A DNA stretch of 64,000 nucleotides from Natronomonas salinimetallica (GCF_013839515.1 NZ_JACDNQ010000014.1:1-64000), one strand, 5' to 3'. Shown: positions 50,017 through 59,928, counted from the stretch's first letter. The notes: generated by a model not told the origin, from the letters alone. Made by a program: numbers and translations.

Positions 50017-51870
50017 ATGACGCACGATTACGAGGCCCTGGGACTCGTCGCCGGGCTGGAGATCCACCAACAGCTCGACACGGCGAGCAAACTCTTCTGT
50101 AACTGCCCGACGGAGCGGCGCGATCCCGAGGAGTCGGTCCGCTCGTTCTCCCGGTATCTCCACCCGACGAAGTCCGAACTCGGCGAGCTCGACGAGGCAG
50201 CCCTCGAGGAGTCCCGCGTCGACCGGGAGTTCGAGTACCTCGCCTTCGACACCACGTGTCTCGTCGAGGAGGACGACGAGCCGCCGGGACGGCTCGACGG
50301 GGAGGCGCTGAACACGGCCCTGGAGATCGCGACGCTTCTGGACTGTGTCGTCGTCGACCGGGCCCACGTGATGCGTAAGATCGTCGTCGACGGCTCCAAC
50401 ACGTCGGGCTTTCAGCGCTCGACGCTCGTCGCCACCGACGGCGAGATCGAAACCGACGACGGCCCGGTCCGGATCGCCGACATGCTGCTCGAAGAGGAGT
50501 CCGCAGCCCGAATCGAAGAGCGCGATGGCGGCGTCACCTACGCGCTGGATCGCCTCGGGATCCCCCTCGTCGAGATCGGGACGAAACCGGACATCCGGTC
50601 GCCCGAACAGGCCCGTGAGGCCGCAGAGCGGATCGGAATGTTGCTCCGTTCGACCGGAAAAGTAAAACGGGGGCTGGGAACCATCCGCCAGGACGTCAAC
50701 GTCTCCATCGCCGAGGGCGCGCGCGTCGAAATGAAGGGCGTCCAGAGCCTCGACGACGTCGACGACCTCGTCGCGGGCGAGGTCGGCAGGCAGGTCGAAC
50801 TCCTCGAGATCGCCGACACGCTGCGAACGCGGGGGGCGGAGGTCGCGGAGCCGACCGACGTGACGGACGTGTTCGCCGATACCGACAGCGGTGTCATCGC
50901 CGGGGCAGAGGCCGTCTTCGCGGTCAGACTCGTCGGATTCGACGGGGTCGTCGGCCACGAGATCCAGCCCGACCGCCGTCTCGGGACGGAGCTTTCGGAT
51001 CACGCCAAACGCCAGGGCGCGGGCGGGATCTTCCATACCGACGAACTGCCGGCCTACGGCGTCACCGAGCGCGAGGTCGATGCGCTCCGTGACGCCGTCG
51101 GGGCGGACGCGGCGGACGCGGTCGCACTCGTCGCCACCGATGCCGATGTCGCCGAGCGGGCGATCGAGGCCGTCGCCGACCGCGCCGCGACCGCGATCGA
51201 GGGCGTCCCCGAGGAGACCCGCGGTGCGAACGACGACGGCACCTCGCGGTATCTCCGGCCCCTGCCGGGCGCGGCACGGATGTACCCCGAGACCGACGTG
51301 CCGCCGGTCGCCCCCGATCCCTCCGAGGTCGAGCCGCCGGAGTTGCTCACGGAACGGGTCGAGCGCTACCGGACGGACCTCGGTCTCGGCTCGGGACTCG
51401 CCGAACAGGTCGCCTACGGCCGCCACATGCCGACGTTCGAGGCCGCCGTCGAGCGCGGTGTCGACCCGACGACCGCGGCGAGCACACTCGAATCGACGCT
51501 GACCGAACTGCGCCGCGACGGCGTCCCGGTGGACGCGTTGACCGACGAGGACCTCCTCGATGTGCTCGAACTCGTCGAGGACGGCGAGTTGGCCAACGAG
51601 GGGATCGATCCCGTCCTGAGCGAACTCGCCGGGGACCCGACGCTGTCTGCCGAGGAGGCGATCGAGGCCGCGGGACTGTCCGGCGTCGACCGCGAGGCGG
51701 TTCGTGACACCGTCGTCGAGGTGATCGAGCGCAACGAGGCCCAGGTCGAATCCGAGGGAATGGCCGCCTTCTCCGGGCTCATGGGCGAGTGTATGGGCGC
51801 ACTCCGTGGGAAGGCTGACGGCGAGGTCGTCTCCGAGTTGCTTCGCGAGGAGATCAGCCGGCGGACGTGA
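50017..51870 (+). CDS. gatE: Glu-tRNA(Gln) amidotransferase subunit E
   Basis: A 617-residue subunit of the archaeal GatDE enzyme that converts Glu-tRNA(Gln) to Gln-tRNA(Gln). The GatB/E core shows GLVAGLEIHQQLDTASKLFC, RKIVVDGSNTSGFQRSTLVA and GLGTIRQDVNVSIAEGARVE. An AspRS-like insertion (about 280-400) and a YqeY-like C-terminal domain (EAQVESEGMAAFSGLMGECM) complete the GatE layout. Its partner gatD is not in the window. TGTCTTTTTTGAG about 33 bases upstream is the likely promoter. Confidence 0.96.
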   Translation: MTHDYEALGLVAGLEIHQQLDTASKLFCNCPTERRDPEESVRSFSRYLHPTKSELGELDEAALEESRVDREFEYLAFDTTCLVEEDDEPPGRLDGEALNTALEIATLLDCVVVDRAHVMRKIVVDGSNTSGFQRSTLVATDGEIETDDGPVRIADMLLEEESAARIEERDGGVTYALDRLGIPLVEIGTKPDIRSPEQAREAAERIGMLLRSTGKVKRGLGTIRQDVNVSIAEGARVEMKGVQSLDDVDDLVAGEVGRQVELLEIADTLRTRGAEVAEPTDVTDVFADTDSGVIAGAEAVFAVRLVGFDGVVGHEIQPDRRLGTELSDHAKRQGAGGIFHTDELPAYGVTEREVDALRDAVGADAADAVALVATDADVAERAIEAVADRAATAIEGVPEETRGANDDGTSRYLRPLPGAARMYPETDVPPVAPDPSEVEPPELLTERVERYRTDLGLGSGLAEQVAYGRHMPTFEAAVERGVDPTTAASTLESTLTELRRDGVPVDALTDEDLLDVLELVEDGELANEGIDPVLSELAGDPTLSAEEAIEAAGLSGVDREAVRDTVVEVIERNEAQVESEGMAAFSGLMGECMGALRGKADGEVVSELLREEISRRT

Positions 51871-51998
51871 ACCGCCTCGGAGGACCCGCCTCATAAACTC
51901 GCGGGGAGTATCGGACCTTCGGCGACCCCTCGGAGCGAACACGCCGACCGAAACCGGGTAAGCGTATATATGTGCGACTCGCGAACGACCGAATCGAG

Positions 51999-52604
51999 AT
52001 GGCGTCCGAACGGCTCTCGGATCCCGGCGTCGTCGATCGGATCGATGTGCGACCGTCCGATCCCGACCCGTCGGACCGTCTATTGGCGGGCGAAACCCCG
52101 GTCGAGACGGTCGCGCTCTCACCGGGATGGATCGTCGTCACCGACCGGGCCGTGCTCAGTTATCATCCCGACAGGGACCTCGCCGTCCGCAGAACGCCGC
52201 GATCGAACGTCACATCCATCACCGTCCGCCGGACGGGTGGACGGGCGTTTCTCGGTTACGTCCCCGGTGCGATACTGTATACCCTCGCCGCCCTGGCGGG
52301 TGGCGTACTCCTGTTGGCGGTCTCGCCGACGAGCCTCCTCGTCGTTCCCGACGCCCCGGGCGCGGGCGGGATCGAGACGATCCTCAAAACGCTCGAGTGG
52401 GCGAGCCGACTGCTCGGTACCGTCCTCGTGTTCAGCGGCATTCTGATCGGACTGGCCGCCGTCGTCGTCGTCGGGTACTGGCTGTCCTCCCGGGAGGTCG
52501 CGCTCGTCCTCGAACGCGGAGCCGCCGACCCGATCGAGTGTCCCACCGACCGACACACCGGCCAGCGGGCGCTGCGGGCGCTGCGGGATGCCTTTCCCGA
52601 CTAG
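51999..52604 (+). CDS. Two-TM membrane protein with PH-like N-terminal domain
   Basis: A 201-residue protein. The start at 51999 is set by a strong GCGTATATATG box 28-35 bases upstream. Residues 35-80 (ETPVETVALSPGWIVVTDRA…) resemble a bacterial PH-like strand pattern. Two long helices follow (LAALAGGVLLLAV and VLVFSGILIGLAAVVVVGYW). No known family was assigned. Confidence 0.7.
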   Translation: MASERLSDPGVVDRIDVRPSDPDPSDRLLAGETPVETVALSPGWIVVTDRAVLSYHPDRDLAVRRTPRSNVTSITVRRTGGRAFLGYVPGAILYTLAALAGGVLLLAVSPTSLLVVPDAPGAGGIETILKTLEWASRLLGTVLVFSGILIGLAAVVVVGYWLSSREVALVLERGAADPIECPTDRHTGQRALRALRDAFPD

Positions 52605-52740
52605 GGGATCCGCCTATCGTCACGGTGTTCGGGAGGATGGGTTCGGTACGTATCGCGTCCTCGGAGAGACGAGACGTGCCGTCCGACCGGCCGAAACAAC
52701 CACGAGCGTAATACGTCACCCCGTTCACGGTGAGGTATCG

Positions 52741-52890
52741 ATGTCGTTCGTACCCATCCCGGACCTCGGAGCCGAACGGTTCCGTGCGGCAGACCGCGCG
52801 ATGAGCCAATCGGCAGTGCTCGGAATCCTGTTGGGAGTCGCGTTCGTCCTCGCGGGCGTCCTGGCCGTGCTCATGTTGTTCGGCGGGTGA
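52741..52890 (+). CDS. 49-residue single-span membrane protein
   Basis: The frame reads MSFVPIPDLGAERFRAADRA, then one helix (SAVLGILLGVAFVLAGVLAV) and a short tail. GCGTAATACG about 30 bases upstream and GAGGT just before the ATG both support translation. No family recognised; the coding call is moderate. Confidence 0.5.
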   Translation: MSFVPIPDLGAERFRAADRAMSQSAVLGILLGVAFVLAGVLAVLMLFGG

Positions 52891-52955
52891 CGGAAACGGG
52901 TACCGGACGTTGATACTGACGGACAAAAGAATGTGTACACGACGCACGAGGATCA

Positions 52956-52979
52956 CGCCGTTCGACGGAGCGAACGGCG
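52956..52979. other. 9-bp perfect hairpin in an intergenic region
   Basis: CGCCGTTCG (52956-52964) pairs with CGAACGGCG (52971-52979) across a six-base loop. It lies in the 258-base gap between two plus-strand genes and could be a terminator or processing signal. Confidence 0.5.
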
Positions 52980-53148
52980 GATCACTCGTGAGTCGGTTTC
53001 ATTTGATTTCGTCCACCAGTATGAACACGAGCGGCATCCCGTATTGTGCCATGACATCACAACACGTCGGACGGGGCCGCCACGCCGAGCGCCGAGACCC
53101 CTCCCGTTCGACGCTGGATTTTTGTGTCCCCGGCGCAGATGGTTGTGT

Positions 53149-53595
53149 ATGTATAACGAAATACTAGTCCCGACGGACGGCGGCGAAGCGTCCGACATCG
53201 CTGTCGACCACGCCGTGTATCTCGCCGACCGGTGTGGCGGTCGGGTGCACGGACTGTTCGTCGTGGACAGCGGCCCCCTAGAGAGTATCGGCGGCGGGTA
53301 TCCCGAAGCCGTCACGGAGATCGAGCGCCTCGGCGAGGAGGCGGTCGGGCGGGTCGAATCGGTCGGCGACGAGCGGGGCGTCGAGACGACGACGTCGGTC
53401 GTCCGCGGGACGGTCCATCGGACGATCGCGGAGTACATAGAGGAGAACGACATCGACACCGTGGTGATGGGAACCCACGGCCGGCAAGGAGTCGGCCGGC
53501 ACCTGCTCGGATCGGTCACCGAGCGGATCATCCGAATGGTCGACGTCCCCGTGGTGGCGGTCACGGCATCGGAAGACGGGGAGGAGTCGTCGTAA
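53149..53595 (+). CDS. Universal stress protein (UspA family)
   Basis: A 148-residue UspA-fold protein: YNEILVPTDGGEASDIAVDH at the N-terminus, DTVVMGTHGRQGVGRHLLGS with the ATP-binding G-x2-G-x9-G-S/T pattern, and VPVVAVTA at the end. It is expected to be a dimeric nucleotide-binding stress protein. A GGATTTTTGTG box lies about 30 bases upstream. Confidence 0.93.
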   Translation: MYNEILVPTDGGEASDIAVDHAVYLADRCGGRVHGLFVVDSGPLESIGGGYPEAVTEIERLGEEAVGRVESVGDERGVETTTSVVRGTVHRTIAEYIEENDIDTVVMGTHGRQGVGRHLLGSVTERIIRMVDVPVVAVTASEDGEESS

Positions 53596-53749
53596 GTTCC
53601 CGACGAACCGGGTGGTATAAGTAACTGTATTCCATAGTATTGTGTAGATTACGAATGATTGATCGACAGGCCGAACGGCAAACCGAGGCGACACCGCGAG
53701 CACGTAGGATCGGACGGAGCGAACGTATCCGAACGGCGGGGCGGAATCG

Positions 53750-55402
53750 ATGAGTCGGGACGCGGACGGCCGGGGAACGGGGGCGTTCGGCCGGCGGGTG
53801 CTCACGGCCGCGCTCGGCCTCGCCGTCGTCACCGCGCTTCTCGTCTCCGGGATCACCGGAAGCGTCGGCGCACAGGCGGCCGGCGGCGATCCGGAACTCG
53901 AAGTGTTCGTGCCCGATCCCACGTTGACGCCGGGAACGAGTGCCCAACTCGAACTGCAGGTCGCGAACGACGCCGAGGCGGACTTCGGCACTATGGAGAG
54001 CCGCAACCGGGTGACCGCTGCCCGGAACGTCCGGATCGAGGTCGACGCCGACGACGCGCCGATCGACGTCGAATCCGGCCGCTACTCGATCGGTAGCGTC
54101 TACGAATCACAGCCGGGAACCGCTCCGATCGACGTCGACGTCCCGGAGGACGCCGAACCGGGCGAGTACGAGATCGACGTCGAACTGGAGTACTCCTACA
54201 CCTCGGGGTACTTCCCCCGCGGTGAGGTCGAGTACGATCGCACGCGGACGGTCACCCGAACCGTCGAGATCGAGATCGACGACGACCCGCGCTTCGAGTT
54301 GAGCGGCGTCGAGAACACCACGGTACAGATCGGCGAAACCGGGACGATCGACGTCGACGTCGAGAACGTCGGCGCCAAACCGGCCCGTGACGTCGCGGTC
54401 GCGCTCGAATCACGGAGCCCGATGTTGGGCTTCGGTGGGGGCGAGCTCGACACCGCCCGGATCGACGGCCTCGATGCCGGCGAGACGAAGACCGTCACCT
54501 ACGAGGTCAGCGTCGCGCCCGACGCGCCCGACCGGGAGTACGAACTCGACGGCACTGTCCAGTACACCGACCCGGACGGGATCCGGGGTCACGACGACAG
54601 CCTCTCGGTCGGCGTCCGAACGGTCTCCGAGCAGGCGTTCTCGATGACGGCCGAAGGGACGGCGCTGCACGCTGACGAGGAGGGAGACGTCGCGGTGACG
54701 GTCACCAACGAGGGACCGGTGACCGCCCACGACGTCTCGGTCAACCTCGCCGGTGAGTACCCGAACGTTCGACTGCTCGAGGGGTCCGTCTCGGCCGGGA
54801 CGCTCGACTCCGGCGAGTCGGCGACCGTCGACGTCCCCTTCGATCTGGGACGCGAGGCCGATCCCGTCTCGAAGACGCTCGATATGAACCTCGGCTACCG
54901 GACCGCCGACGGCGAACACCGCGTCGACCCCGACCACTCGCTCGTCATCGACATCCAGGAGCGCCGCGACGACTTCTTGCTCACGTTCTCGAACGCCACC
55001 ATCACCGCGGACTCCTCTCAGCTCGTCGAGGTCGAGGTGACGAACAACCGCGATCAGCGACTCACCGACGTCGAGGCAAAACTCGGGACCAGCGACCCCC
55101 TCGATAGCGCCGACGACGAGGGCTACGTCGCCGCGCTCGATCCGGGGGAAACGACGACGATGACGTTCGAACTGTCGGCGACAAGCGACGCGAACCCCAA
55201 GACCTACTCGGTCGCGATGGACTTCAGATACGACGACGAGAAAGGTAACACGAAGATGTCGAACGTCTATCGGCTCCCGGTCGACGTCGAGGAGAACGGC
55301 GGCACGCCCCTGTGGCTCGTGGGTGGGGGCCTGCTCGTCCTCGTCGTCATCGGAGGTATCGCATACTACCGGAGGCGTCAGGGGGCCTCCCCCGGACAGT
55401 AA
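53750..55402 (+). CDS. Exported COG1361/CARDB-like surface protein with C-terminal anchor
   Basis: A 550-residue protein. A signal sequence (residues about 15-43, ending VGAQAAG) precedes several beta-sandwich repeats of the CARDB/NEW3 kind. Their hallmarks recur (ETGTIDVDVENVGAKPARDV, EEGDVAVTVTNEGPVTAHDV, SSQLVEVEVTNNRDQRLTDV). A C-terminal helix (LWLVGGGLLVLVVIGGIAYY) and RRRQ tail anchor it in the membrane. It lies 72 bases before an RND transporter, a common haloarchaeal pairing that suggests an outer-face partner of that exporter. Confidence 0.88.
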   Translation: MSRDADGRGTGAFGRRVLTAALGLAVVTALLVSGITGSVGAQAAGGDPELEVFVPDPTLTPGTSAQLELQVANDAEADFGTMESRNRVTAARNVRIEVDADDAPIDVESGRYSIGSVYESQPGTAPIDVDVPEDAEPGEYEIDVELEYSYTSGYFPRGEVEYDRTRTVTRTVEIEIDDDPRFELSGVENTTVQIGETGTIDVDVENVGAKPARDVAVALESRSPMLGFGGGELDTARIDGLDAGETKTVTYEVSVAPDAPDREYELDGTVQYTDPDGIRGHDDSLSVGVRTVSEQAFSMTAEGTALHADEEGDVAVTVTNEGPVTAHDVSVNLAGEYPNVRLLEGSVSAGTLDSGESATVDVPFDLGREADPVSKTLDMNLGYRTADGEHRVDPDHSLVIDIQERRDDFLLTFSNATITADSSQLVEVEVTNNRDQRLTDVEAKLGTSDPLDSADDEGYVAALDPGETTTMTFELSATSDANPKTYSVAMDFRYDDEKGNTKMSNVYRLPVDVEENGGTPLWLVGGGLLVLVVIGGIAYYRRRQGASPGQ

Positions 55403-55474
55403 CGTGTTCGTGTACCGCTTCCCGGCCACGGCAACGGCCGGCCGAGCCCACTGCCGCAGGACCGATAGGCCACG

Positions 55475-57826
55475 ATGAGCGACGAGAGCACACCGCTTCG
55501 CGACCAACTGGAGCGAGTCGGGCGGTTCTCCGCGGAGAACCGCCGTACGATCTTCGCCGTCGTGGCCGTCCTGCTCGTCGCTTCGATGGGCATCGCGGCC
55601 ACCTCCGTGTACATGAGCCTGGGGATGGAGCTGTACATCGACGACGACTCCCAGGTCAACCAAGACTGGCAAGAGGTCAAAGCCGACGACGAGTTCGACG
55701 TCGGTAACGCGGTGTACGTCTCCATCGAGACCGATCAACTCTACGACCCCGAGACGATCCGCGCCATCGATCGCCTCGATAGGCGATACACCTCGGCCGA
55801 GGAGTTTACCTCGGTGACGAGCCTCGCGGACGTCGTCCGGGCCGGCAACGGCGGCGAGATACCGGAGACTGAACGCGGCGTCCGGGCGGCGATCGACCGA
55901 ACCGCGGCGATGGATCCGAGCGCCGAACGGCTCGTCACGAACCTGAATCCGGACCCACAGACGGCGTTCGTCATCGCCACCTACGGGGAGGTCGACGTCC
56001 CGCCCGCCGAGGACCAGTACTTCGGGTTCCTTCCCGGCACCGAGGGCGGCGTGGTCTCCGAGACCGTCGTCGACGAGACCGACGCCACGTGGCTTCCGCC
56101 CCACGTCGACGTCACGATCACCGGCACCCCCGTGTTCGAGACCGCCGCGTTCGGGCTCATGCTCCCCGAGATGGTTCAGCTGTTCGCGATCGCCTTCGCG
56201 ATCATCTTCACGATCGTGTTCTTCGTCATGCGCGGACGCGTCGAACGGACCTGGGAGGTCGCGCTCCCCCTCTCGGCGGCGATGGTCGCGCTCATCTACA
56301 TGCTCGGGATGATGGGAATCGTCGGCTTCCAGTTCAACGCGATCATGCTCGGGGTGTTGCCCATCGCGCTCGGGCTGGGGATCGACTTCAGCCTCCAACT
56401 CCACACGCGGTACATCGAAGAACGGGAGAACGGCCGCGAGCCGGTCGACGCCGCCGGGGCCGCGGCCCGGACGACCGGCAACACGCTGTTGTTGGCCATG
56501 GCGACGACCTCGATCGGCCTCGGGGCGCTCTTGGTGTCGGCAGTGCCCCCGACCAGACAGCTCGGCGCGACGGCGGCCTTCGGCGTCGTCGCTGCGACCA
56601 TACTCTCGCTTACGTACCTCGTCGCGCTGTTGGTCCACTTCGACGACGGCTCCTACGGGGGCGAGCCGACCGACGACTCCAGCGAAGGGGCCGAGACGGC
56701 CGAGGGGCCTACGGACGGTCGGCTGGAACAGGCCGTCGACAGCGGGTCGACGGTCATCGCCGCGTCACCCCTGTTGGTATTGCTCGTTATGTTCGCCGCC
56801 ATCGGCGGCGGGGCGGCGGTCTATCACGACGTGCCGACGACCCAGGAGATGCTCGATTACTGGCCGGACATCGAGGAACGCGAGGACCTCGAGGACCTCC
56901 AGGACACCGCCGAGAGCCCGAACGTGATGTACGTCACCGTCGAGGGACAGGACACCTACTCGCCGGCGACGTTCCGGCGGGCCTCGGCGTTCGAGACCGC
57001 GATCGAAGAACACGACGACGTCAACGCCGCGATGAGCCCCGTGAGTGCGACCGAGATGGCCGTCGGGGACATTCCCGAAAGCCGGGCGCGGCTGATCGAG
57101 ACCGTCGACCGACAGGCCGAAAACGAGCTCCTGCCGATCGGATCGCGCTCGCAGACGCCGAACAAGATCCTCATCCAGCTGTTCGTCGCCGACGTCGAAG
57201 GCGAGGAGGTCAGACACCTCACCGACGATATCGAGGCCGAGGCGGAGTGGCACTTCGGAACCGAGCGGGCCGCAGTCACCGGAAAGCCGGTCGTCAATCG
57301 AAACGTCATCGAAAACGTCACCTCGGGGCGGGATCCGATGACGATCCTGAGCTTCGGGATGGCGTTTCTGTTCTTGACGGCCGCGCTCAGATCCGCCCGG
57401 GAGTCGGCGCTTTTGATCGTCAGCGTCGCCGTCAGCGCCGTGATGCTCATCTCGATGATGATGTATCTCTTCGAGATCCCGTGGAACCCCCTGACCGTCG
57501 CGACCGGATCGATCGCTTTGGGGGCCGGGATCACGTACGGGATACACGTCCACGAGCGGTTCAAAGAGGAGATGTTCGCCCGCGGGGCGACCCCCGAGGC
57601 GGCGATGCGGGAGGCGATGGTCAAGAAATCCCGCCCGGTCATCGGCTCGGGGACGACGACGCTGTTCGGCTTCGGGGTGCTCGGCATCTCCGAGTTCCCC
57701 GTCCTCGCGAACTTCGGGATCGCGGTCGCGCTCGCGATGACGTTCGCGCTCGTGACCTCGTTCTTGTTCCTCCCGGCCGCCGCCCTGACACTCGCGCGCT
57801 GGACGGACACCTACGAACGGGCGTGA
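55475..57826 (+). CDS. RND superfamily (MMPL/HAE3-like) exporter
   Basis: A 783-residue transporter with two repeats. Each has an external domain followed by a helix cluster: helices near 20-45 and 230-400, then 425-450 and 620-780. The RND motif GIDFSLQLHTRY (after helix 4) and its second-half match GAGITYGIHVHERFK contain the usual acidic/histidine positions. MMPL/HAE3 relatives export lipids or hydrophobic compounds. The paired COG1361 protein upstream is likely its partner. Confidence 0.9.
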   Translation: MSDESTPLRDQLERVGRFSAENRRTIFAVVAVLLVASMGIAATSVYMSLGMELYIDDDSQVNQDWQEVKADDEFDVGNAVYVSIETDQLYDPETIRAIDRLDRRYTSAEEFTSVTSLADVVRAGNGGEIPETERGVRAAIDRTAAMDPSAERLVTNLNPDPQTAFVIATYGEVDVPPAEDQYFGFLPGTEGGVVSETVVDETDATWLPPHVDVTITGTPVFETAAFGLMLPEMVQLFAIAFAIIFTIVFFVMRGRVERTWEVALPLSAAMVALIYMLGMMGIVGFQFNAIMLGVLPIALGLGIDFSLQLHTRYIEERENGREPVDAAGAAARTTGNTLLLAMATTSIGLGALLVSAVPPTRQLGATAAFGVVAATILSLTYLVALLVHFDDGSYGGEPTDDSSEGAETAEGPTDGRLEQAVDSGSTVIAASPLLVLLVMFAAIGGGAAVYHDVPTTQEMLDYWPDIEEREDLEDLQDTAESPNVMYVTVEGQDTYSPATFRRASAFETAIEEHDDVNAAMSPVSATEMAVGDIPESRARLIETVDRQAENELLPIGSRSQTPNKILIQLFVADVEGEEVRHLTDDIEAEAEWHFGTERAAVTGKPVVNRNVIENVTSGRDPMTILSFGMAFLFLTAALRSARESALLIVSVAVSAVMLISMMMYLFEIPWNPLTVATGSIALGAGITYGIHVHERFKEEMFARGATPEAAMREAMVKKSRPVIGSGTTTLFGFGVLGISEFPVLANFGIAVALAMTFALVTSFLFLPAAALTLARWTDTYERA

Positions 57827-57920
57827 TCGACCCACGGCAGGGGGATCGTCGCCCCCCGTATTCGGCCCGATCGAGGGAACCAGCACAAGGTACATACCCG
57901 ATGGCCGGGTATGTCCGTGT

Positions 57921-58961
57921 ATGAGTGACGACGCCGAACACCGACGACTCGTCATCGCCGGCTCCGGAATCGCGGGGCTGTCGGCGGCGATCTACGCCGC
58001 GCGCTCGAACAACGATCCGCTGGTGCTCGAAGGCCCCGAGCCCGGCGGCCAGCTCACGCTGACGACCGACGTCGCGAACTACCCGGGCTTTCCCGAGGGG
58101 ATCGGCGGCCCGGAGCTGATACAGGACATGAAAGCCCAGGCGGAGCAGTTCGGCACCGAGATCGACACCGGCGTCATCGTCGACGTCGACCCGGGGACAC
58201 CCCACCGGATCGAACTCCGGGACGGCACCGTCTACACCGCGGACGCGCTCATCGCGGCCTCGGGGGCCTCCGCCCGAACGCTCGGGGTGCCCGGCGAGGA
58301 CGAACTCATGGGCTACGGCGTCTCGACGTGTGCGACCTGCGATGGGGCGTTCTTCCGGGACGAGGACATGATCGTGGTCGGCGGCGGCGACGCGGCCTGC
58401 GAGGAAGCGGCGTTCCTCACGAAGTTCGCCGACACCGTCTCCATCGTCCACCGACGCGAGGAGTTCCGCGCGGAGGACTACTGGGTCGACCGGGTCCGGG
58501 AACTGGAGTCCGAGGGCGACGTCGAGGTGTTGACCAACACCGAACTGCTCGAGATCGACGGCTCCCCGGAGGAGGGCGTCGAGTCGGTGACGCTCGCACG
58601 GAACCCCGAGGGCCACCCCACGGAGAAACTCGACGACTCCGACACCGAGCGCTTCGAGATGGACGTCGGCGCGGTGTTCATGGCGATCGGACACACCCCG
58701 AACACTGACTATCTACAGGACACCGGCGTCGAGTTGGACGACGCCGGCTACCTCGAGACCGTCGGCGGATCGGGTGGCGGCCAAACGCGGACGGGCGTCG
58801 AGGGGATCTTCGGTGCCGGCGACGTGGTCGACTTCCACTACCAGCAGGCGATCACGGCCGGCGGAATGGGATCGAAGGCCGCCATCGACGCCGACGCCTA
58901 CCTCGAGGACCTCGAACGGGAGGCCGAGGGGACGGCCGACCCCGCCGCTGCGGACGACTGA
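57921..58961 (+). CDS. trxB: Thioredoxin-disulfide reductase
   Basis: A 346-residue flavoenzyme. The FAD site is VIAGSGIAGLSAAIYAARSN, the redox-active disulfide is Cys137-Cys140 in STCATCDGAFF, the pyridine-nucleotide site is IVVGGGDAACEEAAFL, and the closing FAD motif is GIFGAGDVVD. HRREEFRA includes the basic residues usually linked to NADPH preference, but haloarchaeal members vary. It converges with the nickel transporter gene. Confidence 0.94.
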   Translation: MSDDAEHRRLVIAGSGIAGLSAAIYAARSNNDPLVLEGPEPGGQLTLTTDVANYPGFPEGIGGPELIQDMKAQAEQFGTEIDTGVIVDVDPGTPHRIELRDGTVYTADALIAASGASARTLGVPGEDELMGYGVSTCATCDGAFFRDEDMIVVGGGDAACEEAAFLTKFADTVSIVHRREEFRAEDYWVDRVRELESEGDVEVLTNTELLEIDGSPEEGVESVTLARNPEGHPTEKLDDSDTERFEMDVGAVFMAIGHTPNTDYLQDTGVELDDAGYLETVGGSGGGQTRTGVEGIFGAGDVVDFHYQQAITAGGMGSKAAIDADAYLEDLEREAEGTADPAAADD

Positions 58962-59005
58962 TACGGATCGGCGTACCGGATCCCCGAAAATACGAGGCGA
59001 TACTC

Positions 59006-59092
59006 ATGCCGCCGGCTGTCCCCAGTGTACGCGAGTCGTGACCCTGGGTGCGACATTCGCTCGCGACGGACGGCCGGCGGTATCAGAACACG
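59006..59092. repeat. Dispersed ~85-bp structured repeat, copy 2
   Basis: This copy has clear terminal inverted repeats: CCGCCGGCTGTCC near 59009 against the reverse complement of GGACGGCCGGCGG near 59068-59080 (one mismatch). An inner pair CCCAG/CTGGG also folds. It aligns with 49862-49946. It sits in the convergent gap after trxB and reaches into the last codons of the transporter gene. Confidence 0.65.
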
Positions 59093-59928
59093 CCGGCGAT
59101 GAATCCAACGCCCATGATGATGAGGACGGCAGCGGAGAAGGCCGGCAAATACGGCGTGTACTGTTTGACCGTCTCCTCGTGGTGTTGATAGCCCGCGATC
59201 AACAGCATCGTCAGCCCGACGATAGCAAACACAACGGTGAGAGCGTATGCACTCATCAGTTCGAGACAGTAGTTCGACCCGGCACAGAGGGCGATAATCT
59301 CGAACTCCTCCTCGTGGGCGAACCCGAGCAGAAAGGCGAACCAGGCGATTCCGAACAATCCCCTCTCGGCGACAGCATCGGAACGCTCGTCTGTATGCGC
59401 GTGCCCACCGAAGAACGGAAGGGTGCGCTTCAGGCGCGAGACGGATCCCTCGCCGCCCTGTGAACCCGGATGGGCGTGGGTCTCTCCGTGGCTGTGGTCG
59501 TGTGAGGCGTGGTCTGTCGACTCGTGGTCGGGACTCCCGTGTGAGCGGGCGTGGCCGCCACCGGGACTGTCACGCGAGTGGTCGTGGCGGTACTCTCGGA
59601 TCCCCAGACCGATCAGTAATACGCCCGCAACTAGACTGACCGGACCACCGATCCGGATGCCGCTGAAGACCGTGAGTGGCTCGTTGATTTGGGTGAGGCT
59701 GAAATAGGATTTCGCATAAAAGAACACGCCAACCATCGCGATACTACTGACGAGGTGTCCGACACCGATGATGAAACTCGCCGCGAAGCCGTAGAGCCAC
59801 TTGTTCGTCTGATCCAACGCATACGAGGCGGCGACGGGCCACCCATGACCAGGTTCGATCCCGTGGATAGCCCCAAGTGCGACCGAACCGAGCAGCAAGC
59901 CGACAGCGTCTCCTGGTATCATCGTCAT
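59083..59928 (-). CDS. NicO/RcnA-like nickel-cobalt transporter
   Basis: A 281-residue membrane protein with six or seven helices. The metal motif is AIHGIEPGHGWPVAASYAL in helix 1. A long loop (about 110-175) holds many histidines (HDHS, HSHGETHAH and others), like RcnA, and GFAHEEEFEIIALCAG lies in the second half. The start is MTMIPGDAV at 59928. It could import or export nickel. It is divergent from NikR, and its TATA box (CCGTTATTCGG, 59951-59961) adjoins a candidate operator. Confidence 0.82.
   Translation of the reverse strand: MTMIPGDAVGLLLGSVALGAIHGIEPGHGWPVAASYALDQTNKWLYGFAASFIIGVGHLVSSIAMVGVFFYAKSYFSLTQINEPLTVFSGIRIGGPVSLVAGVLLIGLGIREYRHDHSRDSPGGGHARSHGSPDHESTDHASHDHSHGETHAHPGSQGGEGSVSRLKRTLPFFGGHAHTDERSDAVAERGLFGIAWFAFLLGFAHEEEFEIIALCAGSNYCLELMSAYALTVVFAIVGLTMLLIAGYQHHEETVKQYTPYLPAFSAAVLIIMGVGFIAGVF

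Noticed and set aside
49690-52122. An 810-residue minus-strand frame opposite gatE
   Set aside because: It is the antisense shadow of a recognisable gatE, with His/Arg/Asp-rich composition and no domain. The same applies to the long frames opposite fumC, gyrA and the RND exporter.
52931-53148. Short frames upstream of the universal stress protein
   Set aside because: They run through the hairpin at 52956-52979 and are in the frame of the Usp start; the Usp fold begins at MYNEILVPTDGG.
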